Assembly (NCBI RefSeq): GCF_023073415.1
Contig: NZ_JADPJL010000062.1
Location: 248,001 to 312,000 of the forward strand
DNA length: 64,000 nucleotides
Direction: 5' to 3'
Source: Bradyrhizobium sp. 190
GTDB lineage: Bacteria > Pseudomonadota > Alphaproteobacteria > Rhizobiales > Xanthobacteraceae
Part shown: positions 44,993-53,365 of the stretch, in pieces
Numbering within the stretch: position 1 is the stretch's first letter
Layout of the letters: each line of letters begins with the position of its first letter
The notes under the pieces: generated by a model
The model's input: the letters and a program-made list of their open reading frames with translations, nothing else
Databases searched by the model: none
What the model was told of the DNA's origin: nothing
Translations under genes and position numbers: made by a program

Positions 44993-45970
44993 ATGAGTTT
45001 GGAATGGCAGGCGCGGTCAGGTTCCCTGGCCTGGTCTAATCCCGTGTCCTGGTGGTGGGGCCTTCTGACGCTGGTGAGCGGCGTCAATATCGCCGTCTGG
45101 TTCGTGCTGTATCGCGAGCTTCCGCTCCAGCCGGCCGGCGCTGCCGGCAGCGCATTTGGTATCGGGGCCATGCTGCTCTTCTGTGCGGCCTATGTTTTCG
45201 GCTGCGCCTTCCGGTCGTTTTTGCCGCGCGCCGATGTTCAGCGGATCTGCCTGTTCGACACCTGGTGGTCGAGCGTTCTGGTCGGGCGGACGGTGGCGAC
45301 CGTGGCCGAGATCTGTTTTGTCGCGCAATGGGCGATTCTCCTGCACCAGCTCGGCACGATGACCGGGGCGGAAACGACCGTGAACGCCGCGTGGGTGATC
45401 GTACCTCTGATCCTGATCGCGGAATGCCTCTCATGGTATGCGGTGCTGACCAGAAACTATCTCGGCAACGCCATCGAAAATTCGCTGTGGGCGGTTGCCT
45501 TCTTCATCATCGGCGTAGGTCTTTGCCGCCTGCTGCCGGAATTCCATGGTGCGGTTCGCGTGGTGCTGGCCATAGCCATCGCAGGCATTGCGGGCTTCCT
45601 GGCGTTTCTCATGACGATCGACGTCCCGATGTACCTGAACCGCTGGCGAACCGGCGATGCCGATGGCGACAAGCGCCTGACGCCGCGCGAGGGCCTGCGC
45701 GACGTGAGCACGCGCTGGGTGGTGACGCACGACCTTGCCGAGTGGAAGGACGAGATTGCCTGGATGTCGCTTTATTTCAGCCTGGCAGTCTGGTCGAGCC
45801 TCGCGCTGTGCGTCTTCTACTCGCTCGAAAATCATCTGCCGCAGTATCGGACCGGGGCAGCGATCGTGAGCGTGTCGACTGACGCAGTGGCCGGTCATGG
45901 TGCCAACGGCGCCGTGCCGGCCGTGAACATTTCCGCGGCAGATGCGTTGAGGAAGAACGCGGCGCCGTAG
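44993..45970 (+). CDS. Multi-pass membrane protein, unknown function
   Basis: A 325-residue integral membrane protein with about seven segments (around 22-42, 52-74, 100-120, 132-150, 165-185, 190-210, 260-280). Trp-rich edges (SNPVSWWWGLL, FDTWWSSVLVGR, AWMSLYFSLAVWSSLA) are notable. No known motif was recognised. The start chosen is ATG 44993, which has GGAG six bases upstream; the frame also allows 44942 and 44846. The last 40 residues are Ala/Val-rich and likely outside the membrane. Confidence 0.7.
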   Translation: MSLEWQARSGSLAWSNPVSWWWGLLTLVSGVNIAVWFVLYRELPLQPAGAAGSAFGIGAMLLFCAAYVFGCAFRSFLPRADVQRICLFDTWWSSVLVGRTVATVAEICFVAQWAILLHQLGTMTGAETTVNAAWVIVPLILIAECLSWYAVLTRNYLGNAIENSLWAVAFFIIGVGLCRLLPEFHGAVRVVLAIAIAGIAGFLAFLMTIDVPMYLNRWRTGDADGDKRLTPREGLRDVSTRWVVTHDLAEWKDEIAWMSLYFSLAVWSSLALCVFYSLENHLPQYRTGAAIVSVSTDAVAGHGANGAVPAVNISAADALRKNAAP

Positions 45971-46070
45971 CTCCATCGCGGTTGCCCGCTCTGAAGCCTT
46001 AGCTTCGCGTGGTCGCGCGACGGCGCTCGTTTATCGCGGGCGTGGGCTTTGGTTTCACGGGGGGCTGGCT

Positions 46071-46538
46071 TTGGACAGATTTCAGATAGGCATTCATTTT
46101 CTGACGCTGGCGGCGGCCTTCGCGCTCGCCGTACCAATCGGGTGGGATCGTGAAAAGCGGGCGCGAAGCGCGGGCTTGCGCACCTTTCCGCTGGTCGCCA
46201 TGGCAAGCTGCGGGTTCGTGCAGGCCAGCGAGCAACTGATGGCGAGTTCTCCCGACGGCATGTCGAAAGTCATCGAAGGCGTGATCACCGGGATCGGCTT
46301 CATCGGCGGCGGCGCGATCCTCAAGCACGGCACTACCGTGCAGGGCACGGCGACGGCTGCGAGCCTGTGGGCCACCGGTGCGATCGGCGTTTCCGTCGGG
46401 CTCGGCAGCTACGACGTCGCGGTGACGGTCGCGGTGTTCACGTTCCTGACGCTGAGGCTGCTGACGCTGGTCAAGGATGAAGACGACCTTAAGGACGATG
46501 GCGAGAGCGAGCGCAAGACCGATACTAAGTCGGATTGA
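46071..46538 (+). CDS. MgtC/SapB family membrane protein
   Basis: A 155-residue inner-membrane protein with about four segments. It has the MgtC signature IGWDREKRARSAGLRTFPLVAM and GIGFIGGGAILKHG, plus ATAASLWATGAIGVSVGLG. MgtC proteins relate to growth at low magnesium and acid, acting on the F-type ATPase in Salmonella; the role here is unproven. The start is a TTG at 46071 with GGGGGG six bases upstream. The last 25 residues form a charged Asp/Lys tail. Confidence 0.88.
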   Translation: MDRFQIGIHFLTLAAAFALAVPIGWDREKRARSAGLRTFPLVAMASCGFVQASEQLMASSPDGMSKVIEGVITGIGFIGGGAILKHGTTVQGTATAASLWATGAIGVSVGLGSYDVAVTVAVFTFLTLRLLTLVKDEDDLKDDGESERKTDTKSD

Positions 46539-46762
46539 GCCAAGGTTGGATTATACCGGGACTGGTCGCCAAAGCATCAAGCCGGCAGGAGCCATCCGAC
46601 GGATACGATACACAACAGTCACCGCAACGTGAGGCCGTTTCGCCGCTCGCTGCCCGCATGAAATATTCCGCGCCTCGCGCGAAGCCATTTTCTCGACCGA
46701 GGAAGAAATCCCGAAACGATAGCGTCGTAACGTGATCCTCTGATCAGACAGTGGAGTCGATC
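46539..46762. other. Intergenic region
   Basis: About 220 bases after the MgtC gene. Nothing is recognised except the strong ribosome-binding site of the small ORF at its end. Confidence 0.3.
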
Positions 46763-46846
46763 ATGTGGAACCTCATCGAGATACTTTACCGGGAATATTG
46801 CCGGGCTCGGCTGCAGGAGATGCGCAGGTTCAGCCTTTCTCGCTGA
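46763..46846 (+). CDS. Candidate small protein (27 residues)
   Basis: A short ORF beginning MWNLIEILYREYC and ending in RFSLSR, rich in Arg and aromatics and predicted as an amphipathic helix. GGAG lies six bases before the ATG, an ideal placement. It is followed almost directly by a family F repeat. No homologue can be named. It could be a real small protein or a chance ORF. Confidence 0.4.
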   Translation: MWNLIEILYREYCRARLQEMRRFSLSR

Positions 46847-46860
46847 AGCTTAGTGCCTCT

Positions 46861-46954
46861 TCCGTTCCGATGGAATCGGAACGAGGCCCTAAATTTTTAA
46901 TTTGACGCGTTTTCTTGACGCGAACCGGTCCCCACTTCGCTGGAAAACGCTCTA
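46861..46954. repeat. Dispersed repeat, family F (copy 1)
   Basis: Contains CGTTCCGATGGAATCGGAACG (a palindrome), TTGACGCGTTTTCTTGACGC and the end GGAAAACGCTCTA. A second copy is at 58900, where the middle part differs by insertion. Confidence 0.85.
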
Positions 46955-47067
46955 ATGAAGCGCGCGCAATCTGTCGCAGCCGGCATTTAGGGTTCCTGTG
47001 ATTTGCCGGCTTGCGGTGAACCGAAATCAGGAATCATCTTGTCGGACGGAGTTCGAAGGAGAAGGTT

Positions 47068-47283
47068 ATGCAGCCATCGACAGACGATCTGCTGATACGC
47101 CAAATCAGTGCGCTGATATCTGCGACCGCCGATGCAGCGTCCACCAGCAGGGAACACGCCCCGTTCGTGGAGGCAAGGCTATACGAATCCCTGGCTGCAC
47201 ATTGCGCCGAAAAGCAAAGGCTCGCAGCTGCATTTGCCAGAAGTGGCGCCGGAAAGACGCGACGCGGATTGATCTACTGGTAG
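47068..47283 (+). CDS. Small hypothetical protein (71 residues)
   Basis: A 71-residue soluble helical protein (RQISALISATADAAS; FVEARLYESLAAHCAEKQRLAAAFA) with no known motif. A strong AAGGAGAAGG ribosome-binding site lies just before the ATG, which supports expression. It is isolated, being tail-to-tail with the AraC-type gene. Confidence 0.6.
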   Translation: MQPSTDDLLIRQISALISATADAASTSREHAPFVEARLYESLAAHCAEKQRLAAAFARSGAGKTRRGLIYW

Positions 47284-47352
47284 ATCGGAAACCGGCGGAT
47301 CAGGGATCGCGCCACAGAGGTCTTCCCACGGGGATACCTTTTTTGCTTCCCT

Positions 47353-48339
47353 TCACGCCGTGCCCGAGGGAATGAGGTCCGATCGGGCGCACGATCGCCT
47401 GAACTGTCCCGGCGGAACGCCGAACTCGCGCTTGAACGCCCGATTGAATGCCGCCTCCGAGTCATAGCCGACTTCGGACGCCACCTGTATCACCGGCTCC
47501 CGCGTGGTTTGCAGCATCCTGGCCGCGAGTTGCAATCGCCAGCGCGCAAGATAGGTCAGTGGCGGCTCGCCAAGAATCCGGGAGAACCTCTCGGCAAGGA
47601 CTGAGCGCGAAACGCCGGTCTCGGCGGCAAGCTGCTCCACGGTCCAATGACGACAGGGCTTTCGGTGCAGCAGCGCCAGTGCACCGCCGACGACCGGATC
47701 CCGCGCACCCGCAAGCCAGCCGGTCTGCTTCGGCGGCAACGCCTCCATATAGCGGCGAATGGTTTCGATGAAGAGCGCTTCCGCCATCTTGGAGAGCAGG
47801 ACCGCCTGTCCCGGCCGCGCTGATCCAGCCTCAGAGACCAGATGGCGAACCGAGCTCTCCAGCCATTCGCCGGCCGGGTCGCCGCGCAGGTTGATCTTGA
47901 TCATCAACGGCAGGCCGGCAAGGAAGAGCCGATCGGCATGACGTTCGCAGCCGAAATAGCCGCAGACGAATTGGGTCAGCTCGCCGTCGCCACCCAATCG
48001 CATTGTCGTCAATTCGCCCGCCAGAAAACTGCCGAGCGAAGCCCCACTGTCAATGAAGGCCGAAGGCGAGCCGTTCGAGACGGTGTGGGCATCGCCGTGG
48101 GGAATGATGAGTATATCGCCCGCTGTGACAGGGATGTCCGCTTCGCCCGGGAAGCACACGACCGCCTTGCCGTGGGTGACCAGATGATAGCTGACCAGCC
48201 GCTCGGTTCCGGGGGCTAGCACGTGGGCAACGTCTTCCAGCGGCGGCACCCGGAACCCCCAGGGAGCCGTGCACTCCGCGTGATAGAAGATGGCGCCGGT
48301 CATGCGCACGGACGCCAGCGCCTCCGATAGAGCATCCAT
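47353..48339 (-). CDS. AraC-family regulator with cupin sensor domain
   Basis: A 328-residue transcription factor. Residues 1-180 form a cupin_6-type sensor (LSEALASVRMTGAIFYHAECTAPWGF; the HLVTHGKAVVCFPG and GDILIIPHGDAHTV strands). Residues 225-320 hold the AraC double HTH (WTVEQLAAETGVSRSVLAERFSRILGEPPLTYLARWRLQLAARML; VIQVASEVGYDSEAAFNRAFKREFGVPPGQFRR). ATG 48339 is used; the longer frame lacks conserved sequence. It is divergent from the FAD oxidoreductase gene at 48511, which it probably controls. Confidence 0.9.
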   Translation of the reverse strand: MDALSEALASVRMTGAIFYHAECTAPWGFRVPPLEDVAHVLAPGTERLVSYHLVTHGKAVVCFPGEADIPVTAGDILIIPHGDAHTVSNGSPSAFIDSGASLGSFLAGELTTMRLGGDGELTQFVCGYFGCERHADRLFLAGLPLMIKINLRGDPAGEWLESSVRHLVSEAGSARPGQAVLLSKMAEALFIETIRRYMEALPPKQTGWLAGARDPVVGGALALLHRKPCRHWTVEQLAAETGVSRSVLAERFSRILGEPPLTYLARWRLQLAARMLQTTREPVIQVASEVGYDSEAAFNRAFKREFGVPPGQFRRSCARSDLIPSGTA

Positions 48340-48510
48340 TTCCGTGCTCCGTCGACCTTGGACCCCTGAACAACCTGCAAAGAACCACGGAGTTTCGGCA
48401 AAGTTGGGACTTCGGCTTCCCGCTAAACTCGAATGCATGGGTCGGGCCGCCGCGATCGGTCAGCCTGGCTGCCGTGAACCGGCGCGGAACAACCTTGCAA
48501 GGAGATTCCG

Positions 48511-49743
48511 ATGGACAAGGCATTCGACGCGATCGTCATGGGCGCGCGCTGCGCCGGCTCGCCAACCGCAATGTTGCTGGCGCGCAAGGGGTACCGCGTG
48601 CTGGCGGTCGACCGCGCGTCATTCCCGAGCGACACCGTCTCGACCCATCTCGTGCATCCCCGCGCTGTGAATGCGCTATCGCGATGGGGGCTGCTCGACC
48701 GGCTGGTGGCGACCGGATGCCCGCCGATCCATACCTACGCGTTCGACTTTGGCCCATTCACCATTGCCGGCGCCCCCGGCACCGACAAGGATCCCGTTGC
48801 CTACTGCCCGCGGCGGACGATCCTCGACAAACTGCTGGTCGATGCCGCCGCCGAATCCGGCGCGGAGATCCGTCAGGGTTTTGTCGTCGAGGAGATCATG
48901 ATCGAAGGCGAGCGCGTCGTCGGCATCAAGGGTCGATCGAAGCAAGGCGGCACTGTCACGGAATATGCCGATGTTGTCGTCGGTGCTGACGGCCGACACT
49001 CGATGCTGAGCGAGGCGGTACATCCCGAGCATTACCGCGAGAAGCCGCCACTGTGCGCGGGTTACTACAGTTATTGGAGAGGCATACCCACCGACGGCCG
49101 CTTTGAGGTCTATATCCGCGACAGGCGTGCATTTGCGGCAATGCCGACCCACGACGACCTGACGCTTGTCATTGCCGGATGGCCTTACGCAGAGTTTACG
49201 GAAAACAGGAAGGATATCGAGGGCAATTATTTGAAAGCCATCGAACAGGCGCCGGACTTTGCCGAGCGGTTGCGTAACGCAACACGCGAAGCACCGTTCG
49301 CCGGCGCGGCGGTGCCGAACTATTTTCGCAAGCCTTACGGCCCCGGCTGGGCTCTCGTGGGAGACGCCGGCTATAACAGGGACTTCATAACCGCACAGGG
49401 AATTCTCGATGCATTCCGGGACGCCGAACTCTGCGCCACGGCAATCGACCAATCATTGTCCGGCGCGCGGCCATTCGAGGAGGCCATGGGTGAGTACCAG
49501 CGCATACGCGACGCCGACGTTGGAGCGATGTACGATTTCACCTGCGACCTCGCAACGCTCGAACCGCCGCCACCCGAGCTGCAACGGATCCTTGGCGCGG
49601 GTCACGGCAATCAGGCAGCCATGGACGGCTTTGCGCGCATGAACGCCGGAACGATATCGCCGACGGAATTTTTCGCGCCGGAGAATGTCGAGGCGATCTT
49701 TGCTGCGGCGGCCGAGAAAACGCAGAGGATGAGTGCATCGTGA
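48511..49743 (+). CDS. FAD-dependent oxidoreductase (PHBH/geranylgeranyl-reductase-like)
   Basis: A 410-residue flavoprotein monooxygenase/reductase-like protein. The FAD site at the N-terminus is AIVMGARCAGSPTAMLLARKGYRVLAVDR; the first glycines are shifted from the usual GxGxxG. The DG motif is VVGADGRHS and the second FAD motif is GPGWALVGDAGYNRDF. GGAGA-type SD sequence precedes the ATG. It diverges from the AraC regulator with a 171-base shared promoter region. Substrate unknown. Confidence 0.85.
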   Translation: MDKAFDAIVMGARCAGSPTAMLLARKGYRVLAVDRASFPSDTVSTHLVHPRAVNALSRWGLLDRLVATGCPPIHTYAFDFGPFTIAGAPGTDKDPVAYCPRRTILDKLLVDAAAESGAEIRQGFVVEEIMIEGERVVGIKGRSKQGGTVTEYADVVVGADGRHSMLSEAVHPEHYREKPPLCAGYYSYWRGIPTDGRFEVYIRDRRAFAAMPTHDDLTLVIAGWPYAEFTENRKDIEGNYLKAIEQAPDFAERLRNATREAPFAGAAVPNYFRKPYGPGWALVGDAGYNRDFITAQGILDAFRDAELCATAIDQSLSGARPFEEAMGEYQRIRDADVGAMYDFTCDLATLEPPPPELQRILGAGHGNQAAMDGFARMNAGTISPTEFFAPENVEAIFAAAAEKTQRMSAS

Positions 49744-49774
49744 TACTCCGATGGCCACAACAGAAGAAATCGGC

Positions 49775-52700
49775 TCAATGAAAATCCCGTGACGGCGGCA
49801 GGATGCGGACGTCGCGCGGGTGGCGGATTTTCTGCGCGGGATTGTCCGGGTGATCGCGGCGGTCGTCGTTGAGCGGCTCGATCAGCGCGGGGCCTGCCGG
49901 TACCGGGTATTTGCGGCCGGGTGCATCGTTGGCGAGGCCGATCAGGTCGTGGGAGCGGTCGAACATCCGCTGCGCCACCAGATGCGTCACCTGTTCGGGG
50001 CTGCTCTGGATATAGCCCTCGACCAGAATGAGGCGGGCGCCCATCACTTCTTTCCGATACTGCTCCATCACCTTGGGCCACACCACGATATTGGCGATGC
50101 CGGTTTCGTCCTCGAGCGTCATGAACACGACGCCCTTGGCGCTACCCGGGCGCTGCCGCACCAGCACCACGCCGGCGCAGCTGATACGGCGCTTGTCGTT
50201 TCTGTGGTTGACGTCCTTGCAGGCGACGACGCGCTCTCTCGTAAACCTCTCGCGCAAGAATTCCATCGGGTGCCCCTTCAGCGACAGCCGGACCGTCTGG
50301 TAATCGGCGACCACCTGCTCCGGCAGCGGCATTTCGGGCAGCGGCTTTGCATTCTCGTCGGGCTGCTCGCGGGCGACCGCGGCCTCGAACAGCGGCAGCG
50401 GCACGTCGTCGGGCAGCCGCCGCACCGCCCACAGTGCCGCGCGGCGGTCGAGCCCGATGGAGCGGAAGGCGTCGGCATCGGCCAAGAGGATCAGCGCGCG
50501 TTTCGGTAAGCCCGTGTCGCGGGCGAATTCTTCCAGCGAGGTGAAGGGGCGGCGGTTGCGGGCGGCGACGATGCGGTCGGCCCAGTCTGTAGTCACCTCT
50601 CCCGCTTGCGGGGGTCGAGACGAGCGAAGCTCGCTCTTAGGTCGCATCGCATCTGCGATGCGGGTGGGGGAAACTCTCTCCACACGAACAGTGTGACTCG
50701 CGGAGACACCCCCACCCCGACCCTCCCCCGCAAGCGGGAGAGGGAGCACTGTCCCCGTGCGGTTGGCTAAATGGGATTCTACCTTTAACGCATCCCGGAA
50801 TGATGCTTGAAGTTGCTTCAGCCTCTCCTCATCCGCATCGACCCAGTGAAACCCGTCGATCTGGCGGAAGCCGAGACGGACGGCGCAGTACTTACCCTCC
50901 CCCTGCTCCAGCGTGTTCTGCGCAAAGCTATAAGACACATCGATCTCGCGCACCTCGACACCGTTCTTGCGGGCGTCGCCGACGATCTGCGCGGGCGCGT
51001 AAAAGCCCATTGGCTGCGAATTCAACAGCCCGCAGCAGAACGCATCGGGATGGTAATGCTTCAACCATGACGAGACATAGACGAGCTGGGCGAAGCTTGC
51101 TGCGTGGCTTTCCGGAAAGCCGTAGGAGCCAAAACCCTTGATCTGCTCGAAGCAGTTTCTGGCAAATTCCGGCGCATAGCCGCGCGCGATCATGTTGCCG
51201 ATCATCTTGTCTTCGAACTTGCCGATGGTGCCGACATTGCGGAACGTCGCCATGGCGCGGCGCAGCCCGTTGGCCTCTTCCGGCGTGAACCTGGCGGCCT
51301 CGATCGCGATCCGCATCGCCTGCTCCTGGAACAGCGGCACGCCGAGCGTCTTGTGCAGCACCTTGTAGAGCTCATCCGGGTCGCCCTGCCCAGGCGCCGG
51401 CGAGGGATAGCTCACCTGCTCGATCTTGTTTCGTCGGCGCAAATAGGGATGCACCATATCGCCCTGGATCGGGCCCGGGCGCACGATCGCGACTTCGATC
51501 ACGAGATCATAGAACGTCCGCGGCTTGAGCCGCGGCAGCATGTTCATCTGTGCGCGGCTCTCGACCTGGAACACGCCGAGTGACTCGCCCCGCTGCAACA
51601 TCTGATAAACTTCGTCGTCGTCTTCCGATTTGATGTCGGCCAGCTCGTAACGCCGGCCCTTGTGATCGGCGATCAGGTCAAAGCATTTGCGGATGCAGGT
51701 CAGCATGCCCAGCGCCAGCACGTCGACCTTCATCATGCTGAGCGCGTCGACGTCATCCTTGTCCCATTCGATGAAGGTGCGGTCGTCCATCGCGGCATTG
51801 CCGATCGGCACATAGGTGTCGAGCCGGTCCTGGGTCAGCACATAGCCGCCGACATGCTGCGACAGGTGGCGGGGGAATTCGATCAGCTCGGTGGCGAGTT
51901 CGACCGCGAGCTCGACCATCGCATTCTGGGGGTCCAGCCCGGCCTGGCGGACCTGCATCTCGTTGAGGCCCTTGCCCCAGCTTCCCCACACGGTGTCGGC
52001 GAGCGCCGCAGTGACGTCCTCGGTCAGCCCCAGCGCCTTGCCGACATCGCGGATTGCGCTGCGCGGACGATAATGGATGACGGTGGCGATGATCGCTGCG
52101 CGGTGGCGGCCGTAGCGGCGGTAGACATATTGCATCACCTCCTCGCGCCGCGAGTGTTCGAAATCGACGTCGATGTCGGGCGGCTCCAGCCGCTCCTTGG
52201 AAATGAACCGCTCGAACAGCAGATCGACCTTGGTCGGGTCGACCGAGGTGATGCCGAGCACGTAGCAGACCGCGGAATTGGCCGCCGATCCCCGGCCCTG
52301 GCACAGGATGTTCTGGCTGCGCGCGTAATGCACGATGTCGTGCACGGTCAGGAAATAATGCGCGTATTTCAGTTCGGCGATCAGCGCGAGCTCTTTCCGC
52401 AAGGTGGCGTGAAGCGTCTCAGAGATCTCGCCGCCGAAATATTTGTCGACTCCGGCCCAGGTGAGATCTTCGAGATGCTGCTGCGCGGTCTTGCCCGGCG
52501 GCACCGGCTCGTCCGGATACTGGTATTTGAGCTGGTCAAGCGAAAACGAAATGCGGCCGGCAAAGCGCATGGTTTCTGCAATCGCCTCGGGGATATCCCG
52601 AAACAGCCGCGCCATCTCGCGGGGCGGTTTCAGGTAACGCTCGGCATTGGCTTCGAGCCGCCGGCCGATGGCATCGATGGTGGTCTTCTCTCTGATACAG

Positions 52701-53365
52701 GTGAGCACGTCCTGTAGCCGACGGCGGGCGGGATGATGGTACAGCACCTCATTGGTCGCCAGCAGCGGGACCTTTGCGGCGAGCGCCAAGCGATGCAGCC
52801 CCGCGAGACGACGTCTGTCGTCGCCGCGGTAAAGCAGGCTCGCGGCAAGCCAGACGCCATCGGCGCGGCTGTCCTTCAACCGCTTCAGAATTTTCTGCGC
52901 GTTCTCGGCATCGAAGCGGTGCGGCAGCGCCAGCACCAGAAGCTGGCCCTCGGCGAATTCAAGCAGATCATCAAACCTCAGATGGCATTCGCCCTTCTCG
53001 ATCCGCGTGATGTCGTCGCCGCGCTTGCCGCGGGTAAGTAACTGGCAAAGCCGACCATAGGCGGCGCGGTCGCGCGGATAGATCAGAATGTCGGGCGTGC
53101 CGTCGATGAAGACGAGGCGCGTGCCGATCAGGAGCTTTGGCTTGTGCTTGACCTCGGGATTATCCAGTTCCTTGTACGCGCGCACCACACCGGCCAGCGT
53201 GTTGTGGTCGGCGATGCCGATGACGGGAATGCCGAGCTCGCTGGCCTGATGCACATAGGCACGCGGATCCGAGCCGCCGCGCAGGAACGAGAAATTGGTG
53301 GTGATGCCGATTTCGGCATAACCGGGCGCTGCCGCAACGCGCGCAATATTTACCGGGCCGTTCAT
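49775..53365 (-). CDS. dnaE2: Error-prone DNA polymerase III alpha subunit DnaE2 (ImuC), with in-frame repeat insertion
   Basis: Catalytic polymerase of the mutasome, needed for damage-induced mutagenesis. The 1196 residues contain an N-terminal PHP domain (GITTNFSFLRGGSDPRAYV, IGIADHN), the palm with catalytic aspartates PDIDVDFE, the fingers, tandem HhH (DWADRIVAARNRRPFTSLEEFARDTGLPKRAL) and a C-terminal OB domain (ISCAGVVLVRQRPGSAKGVVFMTLEDETG). The ATG at 53365 overlaps the imuB stop (ATGA). Around residues 874-924 lies an insertion (from LPLPLAGEG to PPQAGEV) encoded by the family E palindromic repeat, which leaves the frame intact. The protein is correspondingly longer than I expect for the family. 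Confidence 0.94.
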   Translation of the reverse strand: MNGPVNIARVAAAPGYAEIGITTNFSFLRGGSDPRAYVHQASELGIPVIGIADHNTLAGVVRAYKELDNPEVKHKPKLLIGTRLVFIDGTPDILIYPRDRAAYGRLCQLLTRGKRGDDITRIEKGECHLRFDDLLEFAEGQLLVLALPHRFDAENAQKILKRLKDSRADGVWLAASLLYRGDDRRRLAGLHRLALAAKVPLLATNEVLYHHPARRRLQDVLTCIREKTTIDAIGRRLEANAERYLKPPREMARLFRDIPEAIAETMRFAGRISFSLDQLKYQYPDEPVPPGKTAQQHLEDLTWAGVDKYFGGEISETLHATLRKELALIAELKYAHYFLTVHDIVHYARSQNILCQGRGSAANSAVCYVLGITSVDPTKVDLLFERFISKERLEPPDIDVDFEHSRREEVMQYVYRRYGRHRAAIIATVIHYRPRSAIRDVGKALGLTEDVTAALADTVWGSWGKGLNEMQVRQAGLDPQNAMVELAVELATELIEFPRHLSQHVGGYVLTQDRLDTYVPIGNAAMDDRTFIEWDKDDVDALSMMKVDVLALGMLTCIRKCFDLIADHKGRRYELADIKSEDDDEVYQMLQRGESLGVFQVESRAQMNMLPRLKPRTFYDLVIEVAIVRPGPIQGDMVHPYLRRRNKIEQVSYPSPAPGQGDPDELYKVLHKTLGVPLFQEQAMRIAIEAARFTPEEANGLRRAMATFRNVGTIGKFEDKMIGNMIARGYAPEFARNCFEQIKGFGSYGFPESHAASFAQLVYVSSWLKHYHPDAFCCGLLNSQPMGFYAPAQIVGDARKNGVEVREIDVSYSFAQNTLEQGEGKYCAVRLGFRQIDGFHWVDADEERLKQLQASFRDALKVESHLANRTGTVLPLPLAGEGRGGGVSASHTVRVERVSPTRIADAMRPKSELRSSRPPQAGEVTTDWADRIVAARNRRPFTSLEEFARDTGLPKRALILLADADAFRSIGLDRRAALWAVRRLPDDVPLPLFEAAVAREQPDENAKPLPEMPLPEQVVADYQTVRLSLKGHPMEFLRERFTRERVVACKDVNHRNDKRRISCAGVVLVRQRPGSAKGVVFMTLEDETGIANIVVWPKVMEQYRKEVMGARLILVEGYIQSSPEQVTHLVAQRMFDRSHDLIGLANDAPGRKYPVPAGPALIEPLNDDRRDHPDNPAQKIRHPRDVRILPPSRDFH
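50597..50746. repeat. Palindromic repeat, family E, inside dnaE2
   Basis: About 150 bases with complementary ends (CTCTCCCGCTTGCGGGGG and CCCCCGCAAGCGGGAGAG) and an inner GCATCGCATCTGCGATGC palindrome. The element type is common between genes in Bradyrhizobium relatives. Here it is within the coding sequence and adds about 50 codons without stop or frameshift. Confidence 0.88.
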
